This document shows, in pieces, positions 32,219-41,698 of a DNA stretch of 64,000 nt. Within the stretch, counting starts at the first letter, position 1, and each line of letters begins with the position of its first letter. A program made the position numbers and the translations under genes. Source of the stretch: Planctomycetota bacterium (GTDB lineage: Bacteria; Planctomycetota; UBA1135; GCA-002686595); the NCBI GenBank assembly GCA_029259635.1, contig JAJDEU010000013.1, positions 1 to 64,000 on the forward strand. The letters run 5' to 3'. The notes under the pieces are model-generated. The model was not told the origin of the DNA. It did no database searches and saw nothing but the letters and a program-made list of their open reading frames with translations.

Positions 32219-35200
32219 ATGCATTCCCCACTCTACGTCCCTCTCCGCGTCCACGGTCATCACTCGCTCCTGACCGGCATCGACTCCCCCGCCGAGCTGC
32301 TCGAGCGGGCCAGCGAACTGGGCATCGGCGCGCTCGCCCTGACCGACATCGACACGACCGCTGGGCACGTCGAGTTCATCGAAGCGGCCGAAGCGCTCGC
32401 GAAAAAACATCCCGCGCGCGCTGTGCGTCCGATCCTCGGCGCGGAGATCAGCCCGGCACCGGTGCCGAGCGCCGCGAACTCCAAGACTCTCGCGAGTGAC
32501 GAAGCACCCGGACGATTGATCGCGCTCGTCGAGACGGCGCGCGGTTACCAGAACCTCAACAAGCTCGTCTCCGCGCGTCACCTCGGCGGCGATCCCGGCG
32601 ATCCGGAGGCGCGGTTGGAAGGGCCGGAAAGTTTCGAGCGCGTGGAGAGCGCCGTTCACTTTCAAGCGGGACTGATCTACATCGTCGATCACCCGCGACT
32701 CGCGCTCGCCTTGGCGGGCAGGGTTCCGGCGAAACAACTCTTTGTCGGAATCTCACCCGCCTCGCTGCAGAAACAGATACGCGCGCCTTTGAAGCGGCGC
32801 TCTCGACAATCTTCTTCCCGCGCGCCCACCTCCCGCGCGATCCACCCACAACCCGGCGAGTCGCGCAACGTCTACCACACGTCGGCGCCACCGCGCGAAG
32901 CCGCCATGCGCGCTTCGACCGAAGCCGACGACTTCGACACAAGCGGCTCCTACAAGGTCCCGCCACCGCCGCGCGCCGTCTCCGCCTTCGACCTCTTGCA
33001 GGTCGCGCGCGCGACCGGCCTCGCGACCTTGGCGCTGCCCGACATCTACTACGCTCTGCCCGGCGGCATTTCCGACCATCGCGTGCGCGTGGCCATCAAA
33101 CACAACGCGCTGCTCTACGACCTTCCCGAAGACTGGGTGGCCGAAGCGCCGGCACACATCCTCTCCCCCGCCGAAGCCGGCGCGCTCTACGCCGAGCTAC
33201 CCGAGGTCTCTGGGCCGTTTGCAGTCAGCGCGAGCACCGGCGCTCTCGCGCGCACTCTCGAAGTGGCCGAACGCTGCCAATACCTGCCCAAACTCGGCGG
33301 TGTCGTCTTTCCGAACATTCAGCTGGACGCCGATGACAGCCCCTATTCGCGGCTGGTCTCGCTCAGCTTCGACGGCGCTCGCGAACGCTACCGCCCACTC
33401 CACCAACAAGTCATTCGTCGCCTCGACTACGAGCTCTCGGTCATCGACGAGCTCGGCTTCGCGGCCTACTTCCTACTCGTCCGCCAGATCCGCGACTTTG
33501 CCAGCGAACAAAAAATCCCCTGCGTCGGGCGCGGCTCGGCGGCCGACAGTTTGGTCGCCTACTGCCTCGGTCTGACCGACGCCGATCCCCTGCGCTATCG
33601 CCTGCCCTTCGAGCGCTTTCTCAATCCCGCTCGAAAAGATCGTCCCGACATCGACCTCGACTTTTGTTGGCGGCGACGGGACGAGATTCTCGAGCACGTC
33701 TACGAAGCTTTCGGCCCCGAGCGAACGGCGATGATCTCGACGCTCAATCGCTTTGGATTGCGCTCGGCTTTTCGCGAGGCGGCCCTGGTCGAAGGCGTTC
33801 CGCCGGTGGAGGTCAATCGGTGGTCGCGGCAGTTGCCCTGGGCCGAGTCGAACGCAGCGGCCTTTGATGGCGACAAGGCAGACGACAAAGCGGACGACAA
33901 GCCGTCAGCTCCGGCTTCGCACTCGAATGATGACTCGCTGGCTCCGGCGCTGCGGAACAATCCGATCGCGCGCGCCTTCTTGGCCGTGCCCGAGTCGCGC
34001 GACTTTCCTTTCGAGGACGAGCGTTATCAGCGCGTGCTCGCGAGCGCCGCTCGGCTGATCAACACGCCGCGCCACTTCGGCCTGCATCCCGGCGGTGTCG
34101 TCGCGACGCCGGGGCCGATCACCGACTGGGTCGCCTGTCACCGCGCGGCCAAGGGCGTCATCGTCACCCAGCACGACAAGGACGCCGTCGAAGCGCTCGG
34201 GCTGGTCAAGATGGACCTGCTCGGCAACCGCGCGCTCACCGTGATCGATGACTGTCTCGCGCTGCTCTGTGAATCGAACATCGAGCCGCCCGACCTCTTT
34301 GCGATCGCCGAAGACGAGCCGCGCACGGCCGAGCTCTTGCGCGCGGGCCTCTCGCTCGGCTGTTTTCAAATCGAGTCTCCGGGCATGCGCAACCTTTTGA
34401 AACAGATCGGCGCGCACACGATGGACGATGTCATCCAGGCCGTCGCTCTGATTCGGCCGGGGCCGGCGAGTTCGGGAATGAAGGAGGCCTTCGTGCGGCG
34501 TTTTCGCGGGCTCGAAAAACCGGAAGCGCCCCACGCCTGCCTGACCGAAGTGCTCCGCGACACGCATGGCGTGATGCTGTATCAGGAAGACGTGATGCAG
34601 GTGGTCAGCGCGATGGCGGGTTTCGGTCTGGCGGAAGCCGACCAGATCCGGCGCTCACTTCGCAAACGCGATGCAAAGGACCTCGCACCTCTCGCGCGCC
34701 GCTTCTCAGACGGTGCACTCGGACGCGGAGTTCGTGCCGAAGACGCGCATCAGGTGTGGACTCTGATCTCGAACTTCGCCTCCTTCGCTTTCTGTAAGGC
34801 ACACGCCGTCACCTACGGACGCATCGCTTACCGCGCGGCCTATCTGAAAGCGCACTATCCAGCCGCTTACCTGACCGCTTTCTTGAACAGTGAGACGGGC
34901 TACTACCAGACACGCGTGTACATCGAAGAAGCGCGACGGCTCGGCATTGCGATCCTCGGTCCGGACATCAACCGCAGTGCGCCGGAGTTTCTGCTCGAGG
35001 ACGGCAGCCTGCGCGTTGGGCTGGACCGTGTGCGCGGACTGACGCAAGCGACACTCGAGCGCATCCTGGAAGAGCGCGAGCGAACGCCTTTCCTCTCGCT
35101 GCCCGACTTTCTCGAACGCAGCGGCGCGCGCACCGACGAGACCGAACATCTCATCCAAGCGGGTGCCTTCGACTCCTTCGATCGCACGCGCCCGGAGCTC

Positions 35201-35896
35201 GCCTGGCGGCTGCATCTCTTGCGCACCGCCGAACACCGCGTTCCCCGTGATGTGTACGCGATCGATCGTTCGCAGCTCGCCGCCTGTCGCGCCACGCTTC
35301 GGTCGCGGGAGGCCGATGCCGTTCGGCGCGCGCAGCAGAGCACCGGCGGCTGGGGAAGTAGCTCGAAGGGGCTCGGGCTCGGTGGCGCCAGGCTCAAGAA
35401 AGGCGAGAGCGCGTCTCTCTTTCCGGAGCCCGAGACCCCCGCGCTGGTGCTACCGGGTCTGCCTGACCTGGACGAGACCACGCGCGGGCAGATCGAGCTC
35501 GGGTTGCTCGGGCTCACCATCTCCAAGCATCCCGTCGAGCTCTACCCCTGTCCCGGCCAAGACAGTTTCGCGAGCGCGTTCGCCAAACGGCGCGGCCGCG
35601 CTCACCGAACGGAAGCTCCCCGGCAGATCGGATGCGGACAACTCGACAACTGCGCGGGACAGGCTGTCGCCTTGGTGGGTTGGCTCGCCGCTACGCGCCG
35701 CGTACGTACCGCAAATGGCAAGTGGATGCGCTTCTTGACGCTCGAAGATCGGACCGGTATCGCCGAAGTCGTGCTCTTTCCAGAGATCTACACCGCCTTC
35801 GGACACAAGCTGATCTCGAAGGGACCCTTCTGCATCAGCGGGCTCGCCGAAGACCAGATGGGTGCTTGCACCCTGCACGCCGAGCGGATTTGGTAA
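32219..35896 (+). CDS. dnaE2: Error-prone DNA polymerase III alpha-type subunit (DnaE2-like)
   Basis: 1225 residues, longer than typical DnaE2 (about 1050-1100). The N-terminal PHP domain is degenerate: the usual HxH start reads LRVHGHHS. The polymerase core has the catalytic aspartates in RPDIDLDFCW and VKMDLLGN, the fingers motif GRGSAADSLVAYCLG, the segment IRPGPASSGMKEAF, and the downstream FCKAHAVTYGRIAY. A C-terminal OB domain (about 1150-1220, WLAATRRVRTANGKWM) completes it. About 100 residues between PHP and palm are rich in Arg/Ser/Pro and look like an insertion. No epsilon exonuclease or tau-binding tail is evident. It probably does damage-induced synthesis with a Y-family partner. 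Confidence 0.85.
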   Translation: MHSPLYVPLRVHGHHSLLTGIDSPAELLERASELGIGALALTDIDTTAGHVEFIEAAEALAKKHPARAVRPILGAEISPAPVPSAANSKTLASDEAPGRLIALVETARGYQNLNKLVSARHLGGDPGDPEARLEGPESFERVESAVHFQAGLIYIVDHPRLALALAGRVPAKQLFVGISPASLQKQIRAPLKRRSRQSSSRAPTSRAIHPQPGESRNVYHTSAPPREAAMRASTEADDFDTSGSYKVPPPPRAVSAFDLLQVARATGLATLALPDIYYALPGGISDHRVRVAIKHNALLYDLPEDWVAEAPAHILSPAEAGALYAELPEVSGPFAVSASTGALARTLEVAERCQYLPKLGGVVFPNIQLDADDSPYSRLVSLSFDGARERYRPLHQQVIRRLDYELSVIDELGFAAYFLLVRQIRDFASEQKIPCVGRGSAADSLVAYCLGLTDADPLRYRLPFERFLNPARKDRPDIDLDFCWRRRDEILEHVYEAFGPERTAMISTLNRFGLRSAFREAALVEGVPPVEVNRWSRQLPWAESNAAAFDGDKADDKADDKPSAPASHSNDDSLAPALRNNPIARAFLAVPESRDFPFEDERYQRVLASAARLINTPRHFGLHPGGVVATPGPITDWVACHRAAKGVIVTQHDKDAVEALGLVKMDLLGNRALTVIDDCLALLCESNIEPPDLFAIAEDEPRTAELLRAGLSLGCFQIESPGMRNLLKQIGAHTMDDVIQAVALIRPGPASSGMKEAFVRRFRGLEKPEAPHACLTEVLRDTHGVMLYQEDVMQVVSAMAGFGLAEADQIRRSLRKRDAKDLAPLARRFSDGALGRGVRAEDAHQVWTLISNFASFAFCKAHAVTYGRIAYRAAYLKAHYPAAYLTAFLNSETGYYQTRVYIEEARRLGIAILGPDINRSAPEFLLEDGSLRVGLDRVRGLTQATLERILEERERTPFLSLPDFLERSGARTDETEHLIQAGAFDSFDRTRPELAWRLHLLRTAEHRVPRDVYAIDRSQLAACRATLRSREADAVRRAQQSTGGWGSSSKGLGLGGARLKKGESASLFPEPETPALVLPGLPDLDETTRGQIELGLLGLTISKHPVELYPCPGQDSFASAFAKRRGRAHRTEAPRQIGCGQLDNCAGQAVALVGWLAATRRVRTANGKWMRFLTLEDRTGIAEVVLFPEIYTAFGHKLISKGPFCISGLAEDQMGACTLHAERIW

Positions 35897-35932
35897 GGCC
35901 CGCGCATGCGAAAGAGATCGGCAGTAGCGCAG

Positions 35933-36190
35933 TCATCGTGAAGCGCTTCGCACATCGAAAGCCCCGCCACCAGAGACACGCAGTCGCGCCAAGTTTTCTC
36001 CTCCGCGAAGCAGGTCGGAACGAAGCGACTCTTGTGCGAGGCGAGTGAGTCCGTTGAGCGCCGCGACTTCCTTCATCAAGGTTGGTTCTCGTCGCCACCG
36101 TTCTTGAAACTCGCGACGGGCGGACTCGTCGAGTTCGCCATCGACAAAGGCCATGGCGAGGAGCTGGTCGCGAGTGGGTTCGCGGGGCAT
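35933..36190 (-). CDS. Small anti-sigma-factor-like protein
   Basis: An 85-residue protein. LLAMAFVDGELDESARREFQ followed by an acidic-basic helix and a Leu-rich helix resembles the N-terminal anti-sigma domain found in regulators of ECF sigma factors, but no zinc-binding HxxxCxxC motif is present and there is no membrane segment. It starts eight bases after the stop of the hibernation factor gene, so it is probably co-transcribed. No sigma factor gene is nearby. The family call is tentative. Confidence 0.5.
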   Translation of the reverse strand: MPREPTRDQLLAMAFVDGELDESARREFQERWRREPTLMKEVAALNGLTRLAQESLRSDLLRGGENLARLRVSGGGAFDVRSASR

Positions 36191-36198
36191 TCAGAAGT

Positions 36199-36519
36199 TC
36201 ACTTGCCGCGTCGCTTCGTACGCATGCGCGACAGATGCCGAGATAGGTGCCGACCCGCTCGCTCGCTAGCACGGGAGACGGCGGAGAAAGTGTCGCCGCG
36301 CGTCTCGTTAATATTCACGAACTGTGACGAACCCAGACTGGCCCGAATGAGGCAGTGAATATCTTCGCCTCCTTTGGGACCGTTGATGTCCGTCAATCGA
36401 AGTTGGACGCGATGGACTCGATGGCGAAAGCGCCCCAGCGCCGACCGCAGCTTCTTCTCGACGAAGCCCCGAAGCTCATCGGTCATGAGAATCCCCTTCG
36501 AACGCAGTTCAATTTTCAT
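36199..36519 (-). CDS. hpf: Short ribosome hibernation-promoting factor (HPF/RaiA family)
   Basis: A 106-residue protein; the ATG giving MKIELRSKGILMTDEL is chosen over upstream in-frame codons because the extra residues are low in family character. The beta-alpha-beta-beta-beta-alpha pattern (VEKKLRSALGRFRHRVHRVQLRLTDINGP) and the basic C-terminal helix fit the short HPF/YfiA group that binds the 30S decoding region in resting ribosomes. No long C-terminal dimerisation domain is present. It is divergent from the LysR gene. Confidence 0.75.
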   Translation of the reverse strand: MKIELRSKGILMTDELRGFVEKKLRSALGRFRHRVHRVQLRLTDINGPKGGEDIHCLIRASLGSSQFVNINETRGDTFSAVSRASERAGRHLSRHLSRMRTKRRGK

Positions 36520-36689
36520 AGAGGTCCGTTCTTTAATGGCCACAGAGGGTCGAGGGCGAGCACGGCTCTCCTCGATCGCTGGAAGCGGGTCGTTAACGAT
36601 TGAAGAGCCAGTATCCGCTCTGGGCCACCGTTCGGAAAGACGGTAAAACACGACGCGCTTCGTCGATTATCTTGACGTAAAATAGAGCT

Positions 36690-37616
36690 ATGGAATGGCT
36701 CAACTACCACCACCTCTATTACTTTTGGACCGTCGCCCGAGAGGGTGGAATTGCGGCGGCCAGCCGCAAGCTCCACGTCGGGCGACCGTCGATCAGCATG
36801 CAGCTCAAGGACCTCGAGAGCTTTGTCGGGGCGCCGCTCTTCACTCGACGCGGTCGGTACCTGGAGCTGACGGAGACGGGCAAGCTCGTGCATGGCTACG
36901 CGGAAGACATCTTCAGAACGGGCCGCGAGCTCATCGACGCCGTCCGTGGTCGCGAGAACGGAAGGCCGCTCCTCTTCCGAGTCGGTATCGCGGACGTGAT
37001 GGCCAAGCTCGTCGCCTTTCGCCTCTTGGAGCCCGCGCTCGATCTGGACGAGCAGTTGTCCCTCGAGTGCCGCGAGGGCGAGCCGACTCAGCTCTTCTCC
37101 GAGCTAGCCGTTCACAATCTCGACCTCGTCTTGTCCGACATACCGCTCGCCCCCGGGCTCGACGTCAAGGCCTACAATCACGTCATGGGCGAGTCGACGA
37201 CGGCTCTGTTCGCAGCGCCGGAGCTCGCGCGGCAGCTCAAGCGCAAGTTCCCGAGTTCACTCGACGGCGCGCAGTTTCTCATGCCCTCGGAATCCTCCGC
37301 CATTCGTCGTCAGCTCGAGTTTTGGTTAGAAGAGCACAACTTGCGCCCGGTCATTGCTGGCGAGTTTGAAGATAGCGCGCTCATGAAGGTCTTTGGCCAA
37401 GCCGGTCGCGGCGTCTTCCCCGCTCCGACGGTCGTGAAAGATCAGATCATCAAGAAGTATGGCGTCCGCATGGTGGGCGAGATCGAGCAGGTCAAGGAAC
37501 GCTTCTACGCCATCTCGCCCGAGCGCAAGATCAAGCACCCGGCCGTCGCGCGCATCGTCGAGAGCGCTAAAGAGGGGCTCTTCCGAAACACGAAAGGAGC
37601 TCGCGATGCAAGCTGA
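36690..37616 (+). CDS. LysR-family transcriptional regulator (NhaR-like)
   Basis: A 308-residue regulator. The N-terminal winged helix reads LNYHHLYYFWTVAREGGIAAASRKLHV then PSISMQLKDLE, typical of NhaR-type LysR proteins; the effector domain follows (about 95-300). NhaR activates a sodium/proton antiporter gene in E. coli. Here its stop codon overlaps the start of an SLC13-type permease gene by 11 bases, so it likely controls its own operon, possibly in response to cations or the transported anion. The upstream region shared with hpf is very short (170 bases between starts). Confidence 0.9.
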   Translation: MEWLNYHHLYYFWTVAREGGIAAASRKLHVGRPSISMQLKDLESFVGAPLFTRRGRYLELTETGKLVHGYAEDIFRTGRELIDAVRGRENGRPLLFRVGIADVMAKLVAFRLLEPALDLDEQLSLECREGEPTQLFSELAVHNLDLVLSDIPLAPGLDVKAYNHVMGESTTALFAAPELARQLKRKFPSSLDGAQFLMPSESSAIRRQLEFWLEEHNLRPVIAGEFEDSALMKVFGQAGRGVFPAPTVVKDQIIKKYGVRMVGEIEQVKERFYAISPERKIKHPAVARIVESAKEGLFRNTKGARDAS

Positions 37617-39384
37617 CGCCATCCTCACTCTGGTCATCCTCGCATGTATGTTCGTGCTCCTGGTAACCGAGTGGTGCCCGCCCGGCGTCACCGGACTCTT
37701 GACGATCGCTGCACTCGTCACGACCAACGTACTTCCATCCAGGGAAGCCTTCGCGGGCCTGATGAACCCCGCGGTCATCACCGTCGGCTGCATGTACGTA
37801 CTCTCGGCGGCCGTCACGCGAACCGGGGCCGCCGCACTCGTCGCCGATCGAATCGCCGACTCCAAGAGCCGCTCGAGCCCGCTTTCCGCGTACTACGGAA
37901 TCCTCGCCATCACGATGCTCTTGTCGGGCTTCGTCAACAACACGCCGCTGGTTGTGATCTTCCTTCCGCTGGTCCTGGGGCTCGCGCACCGCGTCGGCGA
38001 AGCGCCCAGCCGCCTGCTCATCCCGCTCTCCTTCGTCTCCATTCTCGGAGGAGCGTGCACCCTGATCGGCACCTCGACCAATCTGGTGGTCGCAGCAAGC
38101 TTGTTCGAAGTCTCGGGCGGGCAACTCGAGCTGGGCATGTTCGACTTCGCGCCGCTGGGCGTCATTCTCGCGCTCTCCGGCGGCGCGTTGATCGTCGTCT
38201 TCCGCAAGCAACTCCTTCCGGTCCGAACCTCGCTTGAGCTCCCCACTCAAAAGGGGCTCGCCCTCGAGTACATGACCGAGCTTGAGCTTCGGGACGACTC
38301 TCCCCTCCTGGGAAGGAGTCTCCAAGAGCTGAACTCCGAAGCTCTGCTGGGAGAACAGATCAGCGTCTTGGAAGTGATTCGCGGAGAAGTCATACGCCTC
38401 CCCCGCCCGGAAGTGTGCCTAGAACAGGGCGACCTCCTGCTCGTCAAGGGAAGCCCCGATGCGATTCTGCAGCTGCGACTCGCCGAAGAGAGACGCCGGG
38501 GAAAGACGAGCCCCGACTCCGTTCGAAATGTCGCGCTCACTCTCTTCGAGGTCCTGGTGACGCCGGAGTCCGATTGGATCGGCCAGAGAATCTCGACGCT
38601 CGAGATGCACGATCGCTTCGACGCCAGTGTTTTCGCCATTCAACGTCACGGCTCTCACTTACGAGAAGAGCTTGGAAATCTGCGCCTACTCGCGGGCGAC
38701 GTCCTTCTCATCCAAGGGTCGGACGACTCTCTCCGAAGACTACGCGCCTCCGGTTCCGCCCTGGTCGTCGAGGGGGTTGATCAGCTCTCGCCCGACATGC
38801 GTCGCGCACCGCTCGCAATCCTGTCCCTTGGAGTCTTTGTTGCGCTGGCCGTCACTCGCGTCCTGCCTGTCGAAGTCGCTGCGCTCATCGCCGCTCTCTT
38901 CGTGATCCTGACGCGCACCCTGTCACCCCGCGATGCCTACCAATCCGTCGGGTGGGATGTCTTGTTCTTGGTCGCCGGAACGCTCGCGATGGGCAAGGCC
39001 TTCGAACAAACCGGCTTAGCCAGCGAGACAGCGGAAGCTGTCGTTCAGGCAGCCGCACCGCTTGGCCTCCACGTACTGCTTGGCGCTATGCTGCTCTTTA
39101 CGGCGCTCATGACCCAGATCCTCTCGAACAATGCGACCGCCGCGATCATGACCCCCGTCGCGTACGAGTTGGGCAGCGCATTCGAGTTCGCGTCCCCGAT
39201 GCTCTTTGTCATGGCCGTCGCTTTCGGAGCGAACTGTTCCTTCCTGACTCCGATCTCATTCAAGACCAATTTGATCGTCTACGGTCCCGGCGGATATCGG
39301 TTCCGCGACTTCTTGCGCCCGGGAATTCCGCTCACGTTGCTGTACCTCGCCATCGCCGCCCTGCTTCTTCCGGTCCTGTACTAA
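37606..39384 (+). CDS. SLC13-type permease with two RCK_C (TrkA-C) domains
   Basis: 592 residues from an ATG with AAAGGAG seven bases upstream, overlapping the LysR gene by 11 bases. About eleven membrane helices are interrupted in the middle (residues about 200-380) by two TrkA-C-like regulatory domains. The family motifs NNTPLVVIFLPL, GTSTNLV, LSNNATAAIMTPVA and SFKTNLIVYGPGGYRFRDF are clear. Such proteins move sulfate, dicarboxylates or phosphate with sodium; the RCK_C domains suggest nucleotide or ligand gating. Co-translation with an NhaR-like regulator raises a sodium-linked function. Confidence 0.88.
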   Translation: MQADAILTLVILACMFVLLVTEWCPPGVTGLLTIAALVTTNVLPSREAFAGLMNPAVITVGCMYVLSAAVTRTGAAALVADRIADSKSRSSPLSAYYGILAITMLLSGFVNNTPLVVIFLPLVLGLAHRVGEAPSRLLIPLSFVSILGGACTLIGTSTNLVVAASLFEVSGGQLELGMFDFAPLGVILALSGGALIVVFRKQLLPVRTSLELPTQKGLALEYMTELELRDDSPLLGRSLQELNSEALLGEQISVLEVIRGEVIRLPRPEVCLEQGDLLLVKGSPDAILQLRLAEERRRGKTSPDSVRNVALTLFEVLVTPESDWIGQRISTLEMHDRFDASVFAIQRHGSHLREELGNLRLLAGDVLLIQGSDDSLRRLRASGSALVVEGVDQLSPDMRRAPLAILSLGVFVALAVTRVLPVEVAALIAALFVILTRTLSPRDAYQSVGWDVLFLVAGTLAMGKAFEQTGLASETAEAVVQAAAPLGLHVLLGAMLLFTALMTQILSNNATAAIMTPVAYELGSAFEFASPMLFVMAVAFGANCSFLTPISFKTNLIVYGPGGYRFRDFLRPGIPLTLLYLAIAALLLPVLY

Positions 39385-39423
39385 TCGCAAGGCCGGCGGT
39401 TCACACGCGGTGAGAGAACGACC

Positions 39424-41076
39424 TTACTCGGGCGCGACCGGTTCGTTCGGATCCTGAAGATTCGCCATCCGCACATAGGCGTCTGCGACTAACCGTCCGA
39501 CCTCGTGCTCTTCATCAATCGCGGCGTGTGCGCCCGCCGCGATCAGGTCCGGAAGAGAGCGGTGGAAGCGAGCACGCGCCAGAATCTGCACGCTCGGCGC
39601 TCTCTGTCGAACCTGGCTGACAATGGTTTGAGCCACCGCCTCTCCGGGCACCGTGACCACGACAAAGGAGGCGTTCCGCAACCCGGCCTCATCCAAAACC
39701 TCCGCGTAGCGCGCATCGCCCGTCACGAATCGATAGCCCAGGCCGCGCGCCTCCCGCGCAGCCGCTGGATTCTGATCCACGATCACCACGTGGCCGCCGG
39801 CCTTGGCGATGTGTTCCGCTGCGGCGCGACCGGCCGGGCCGTACCCGATGATGAGTACAGCGCTCGGTTCCAGAGAATCGTCGGTCCCGGTGCGCCGACT
39901 CAGGAGCCCCGTGCCACTGAGGCGCGCAGCGAGCTGGGGCGCACGACTCACGAGAGTTGGAGTCAACGCCATCGTGATGACGGTCGTGGATACGACGAGC
40001 ATAAAGGTGTGCCCGTCCAAGAGGGTCTCGTGAGCAATACTCGCGAGAACGAAAGAGAACTCGCCAAGCTGGCCCAAGCAGAGCCCCGCCGCGATCGCCG
40101 TCTGGCCCGGTGAACGGAAGAGCCGGAGTGCGCCCCACGCAATGAGCGACTTTCCGAGGATCACGACGACGATGACGATTCCCACGAGCGCCGCATTCGA
40201 CAGGATCCACTCGGGGTCGGTCAGCATTCCGATCGCAGTGAAGAACAGAGTGAGCAGGAGCGTCTTCAGGGAAGCGATGTCGGCTCGAACTTGGGTGGCG
40301 AAGGGAGATTCCGCTAACAACAGTCCGGCCACGAACGCGCCGAGTGCGGGTGAGACTCCGACGGAGTGCGCGAAGAGAGCAGAACCGAGTCCCGACACCA
40401 CGGCGATCAGGAGTGGAAGCTCGCGGTTCGTTTGCATCGGCCCTGTTCCGAGCAGACGCGGCACGCCGTAGTTGAACACCACGTAGAGTCCGACGATCAG
40501 TCCCCCCGCAATGCCGGCCGTTCGAGCCACAGCCCAGATCATCTCAGGCGCCGAGCCCCCCTCGGCCAAAACGCTTACGAGCAGCACCAAGGGCACGACG
40601 GCCATATCCTGCACGAGCAGAATCCCCAGCGCGCGATCACCGTGGGCGCTCTCGAGTTCTCCCCGCGTGGTCAAGAGCCGCAGAACGCAAGCGGTACTGC
40701 TCAGCGCGCAGATGGCTCCAAGTGCGATCGATCCGCCCAAGCTAAAGCCCATCGCCAAGCCGGCAATGGTCCCGAGCGCCACCGTAACCGACACCTGAAC
40801 GAACCCACTCCCAAAGGCGAATCGCCCCATCGCTCTCAGACGCGACCAGGAGAACTCCAGGCCGATGGTAAAGAGAAGCAGCGCGACCCCGAGTTCGGAA
40901 ACCGCGAGGACCTCATCCCCGTTTTGAACGAGGTGCAACGCGTTCGGCCCCAGCAACGCTCCCGCTAACAGGTAGCCCAGAATGGCGCTCTGCCGCGCAC
41001 GCTCCACGAGGCCGCCGAGGAGTGCTCCAACTCCCAAGAGGATCACGACGTCGAGAAGAACTTGCCAGATGTTCAC
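39424..41076 (-). CDS. Kef-type CPA2 potassium/proton antiporter with TrkA-N domain
   Basis: A 550-residue transporter. About twelve helices occupy residues 1-370, with LFTIGLEFSW and ALSSTACVLRLL marking the CPA2 exchanger core (YbaL/KefC-like). A soluble NAD-binding TrkA-N domain follows (ALIIGYGPAGRAAAEHIAKAGG, then VIVDQN), ending in an acidic tail. Such proteins export potassium in exchange for protons during electrophile or alkaline stress. It converges on the SLC13 gene with a 39-base gap. Confidence 0.9.
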   Translation of the reverse strand: MNIWQVLLDVVILLGVGALLGGLVERARQSAILGYLLAGALLGPNALHLVQNGDEVLAVSELGVALLLFTIGLEFSWSRLRAMGRFAFGSGFVQVSVTVALGTIAGLAMGFSLGGSIALGAICALSSTACVLRLLTTRGELESAHGDRALGILLVQDMAVVPLVLLVSVLAEGGSAPEMIWAVARTAGIAGGLIVGLYVVFNYGVPRLLGTGPMQTNRELPLLIAVVSGLGSALFAHSVGVSPALGAFVAGLLLAESPFATQVRADIASLKTLLLTLFFTAIGMLTDPEWILSNAALVGIVIVVVILGKSLIAWGALRLFRSPGQTAIAAGLCLGQLGEFSFVLASIAHETLLDGHTFMLVVSTTVITMALTPTLVSRAPQLAARLSGTGLLSRRTGTDDSLEPSAVLIIGYGPAGRAAAEHIAKAGGHVVIVDQNPAAAREARGLGYRFVTGDARYAEVLDEAGLRNASFVVVTVPGEAVAQTIVSQVRQRAPSVQILARARFHRSLPDLIAAGAHAAIDEEHEVGRLVADAYVRMANLQDPNEPVAPE

Positions 41077-41161
41077 GGTCCCTCTTCTTTGCTCATTCGA
41101 GTGTGGAGTCTAAGTCGAAGGTACGGCTGATGGATGGCTCGCTTCAAGCAATCGAAACAAC

Positions 41162-41605
41162 TCACTCGGATAGATCGCCCGGATCCTCGGCTCCTCCCTC
41201 TTCCTCCAGCGGGGCCGTGGGTAGCCAAGCGAGGAAGCCGATCAACAGGGCTCCTACGACTCCCAGTACCCCACGCAACCACATGACCTCCACCAGCGCG
41301 ATCGAGACACCGAAGGAGCAGACGATCAGGCCGTAAGCCTTCCGCTTGGCCTCCCGTGGAACCGTTCGGTTGTGGTGCCACTCGGAGAGGTAAGGACCGA
41401 ATATGCGATTGGCGAGGAGCCGCCGGTGCAGTGCCGGAGAGGACCGTGCGAAGCAGGTCGCCGCTAGCAGCAAGAATGGCGTCGTCGGAAGCACCGGCAA
41501 AAAAGCGCCTACGGCACCGAGCCCGGTGAAAAGGCCCCCGATCACCAACAAGCACCAGCGCGGCACACGCGAGTCCTCCCGAGCATTCGGAGTCGTCTCG
41601 CTCAT
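41162..41605 (-). CDS. DUF454 (YbaN-like) inner-membrane protein
   Basis: A 147-residue membrane protein with three hydrophobic helices. The GAFLPVLPTTPFLLLAATCF and FARSSPALHRRLL stretches are diagnostic for DUF454/YbaN. Function in this family is unknown. It lies 85 bases upstream of the Kef gene on the same strand and may share its transcript. Confidence 0.85.
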   Translation of the reverse strand: MSETTPNAREDSRVPRWCLLVIGGLFTGLGAVGAFLPVLPTTPFLLLAATCFARSSPALHRRLLANRIFGPYLSEWHHNRTVPREAKRKAYGLIVCSFGVSIALVEVMWLRGVLGVVGALLIGFLAWLPTAPLEEEGGAEDPGDLSE

Positions 41606-41698
41606 GATTGGGGTCGCGCTCTCATCGATAACTAACCAGGAAGAGCGGAGGATCTCCCCATGCGATCGGGATCGAGAACCGGTTCGACAGAAAGCCGC

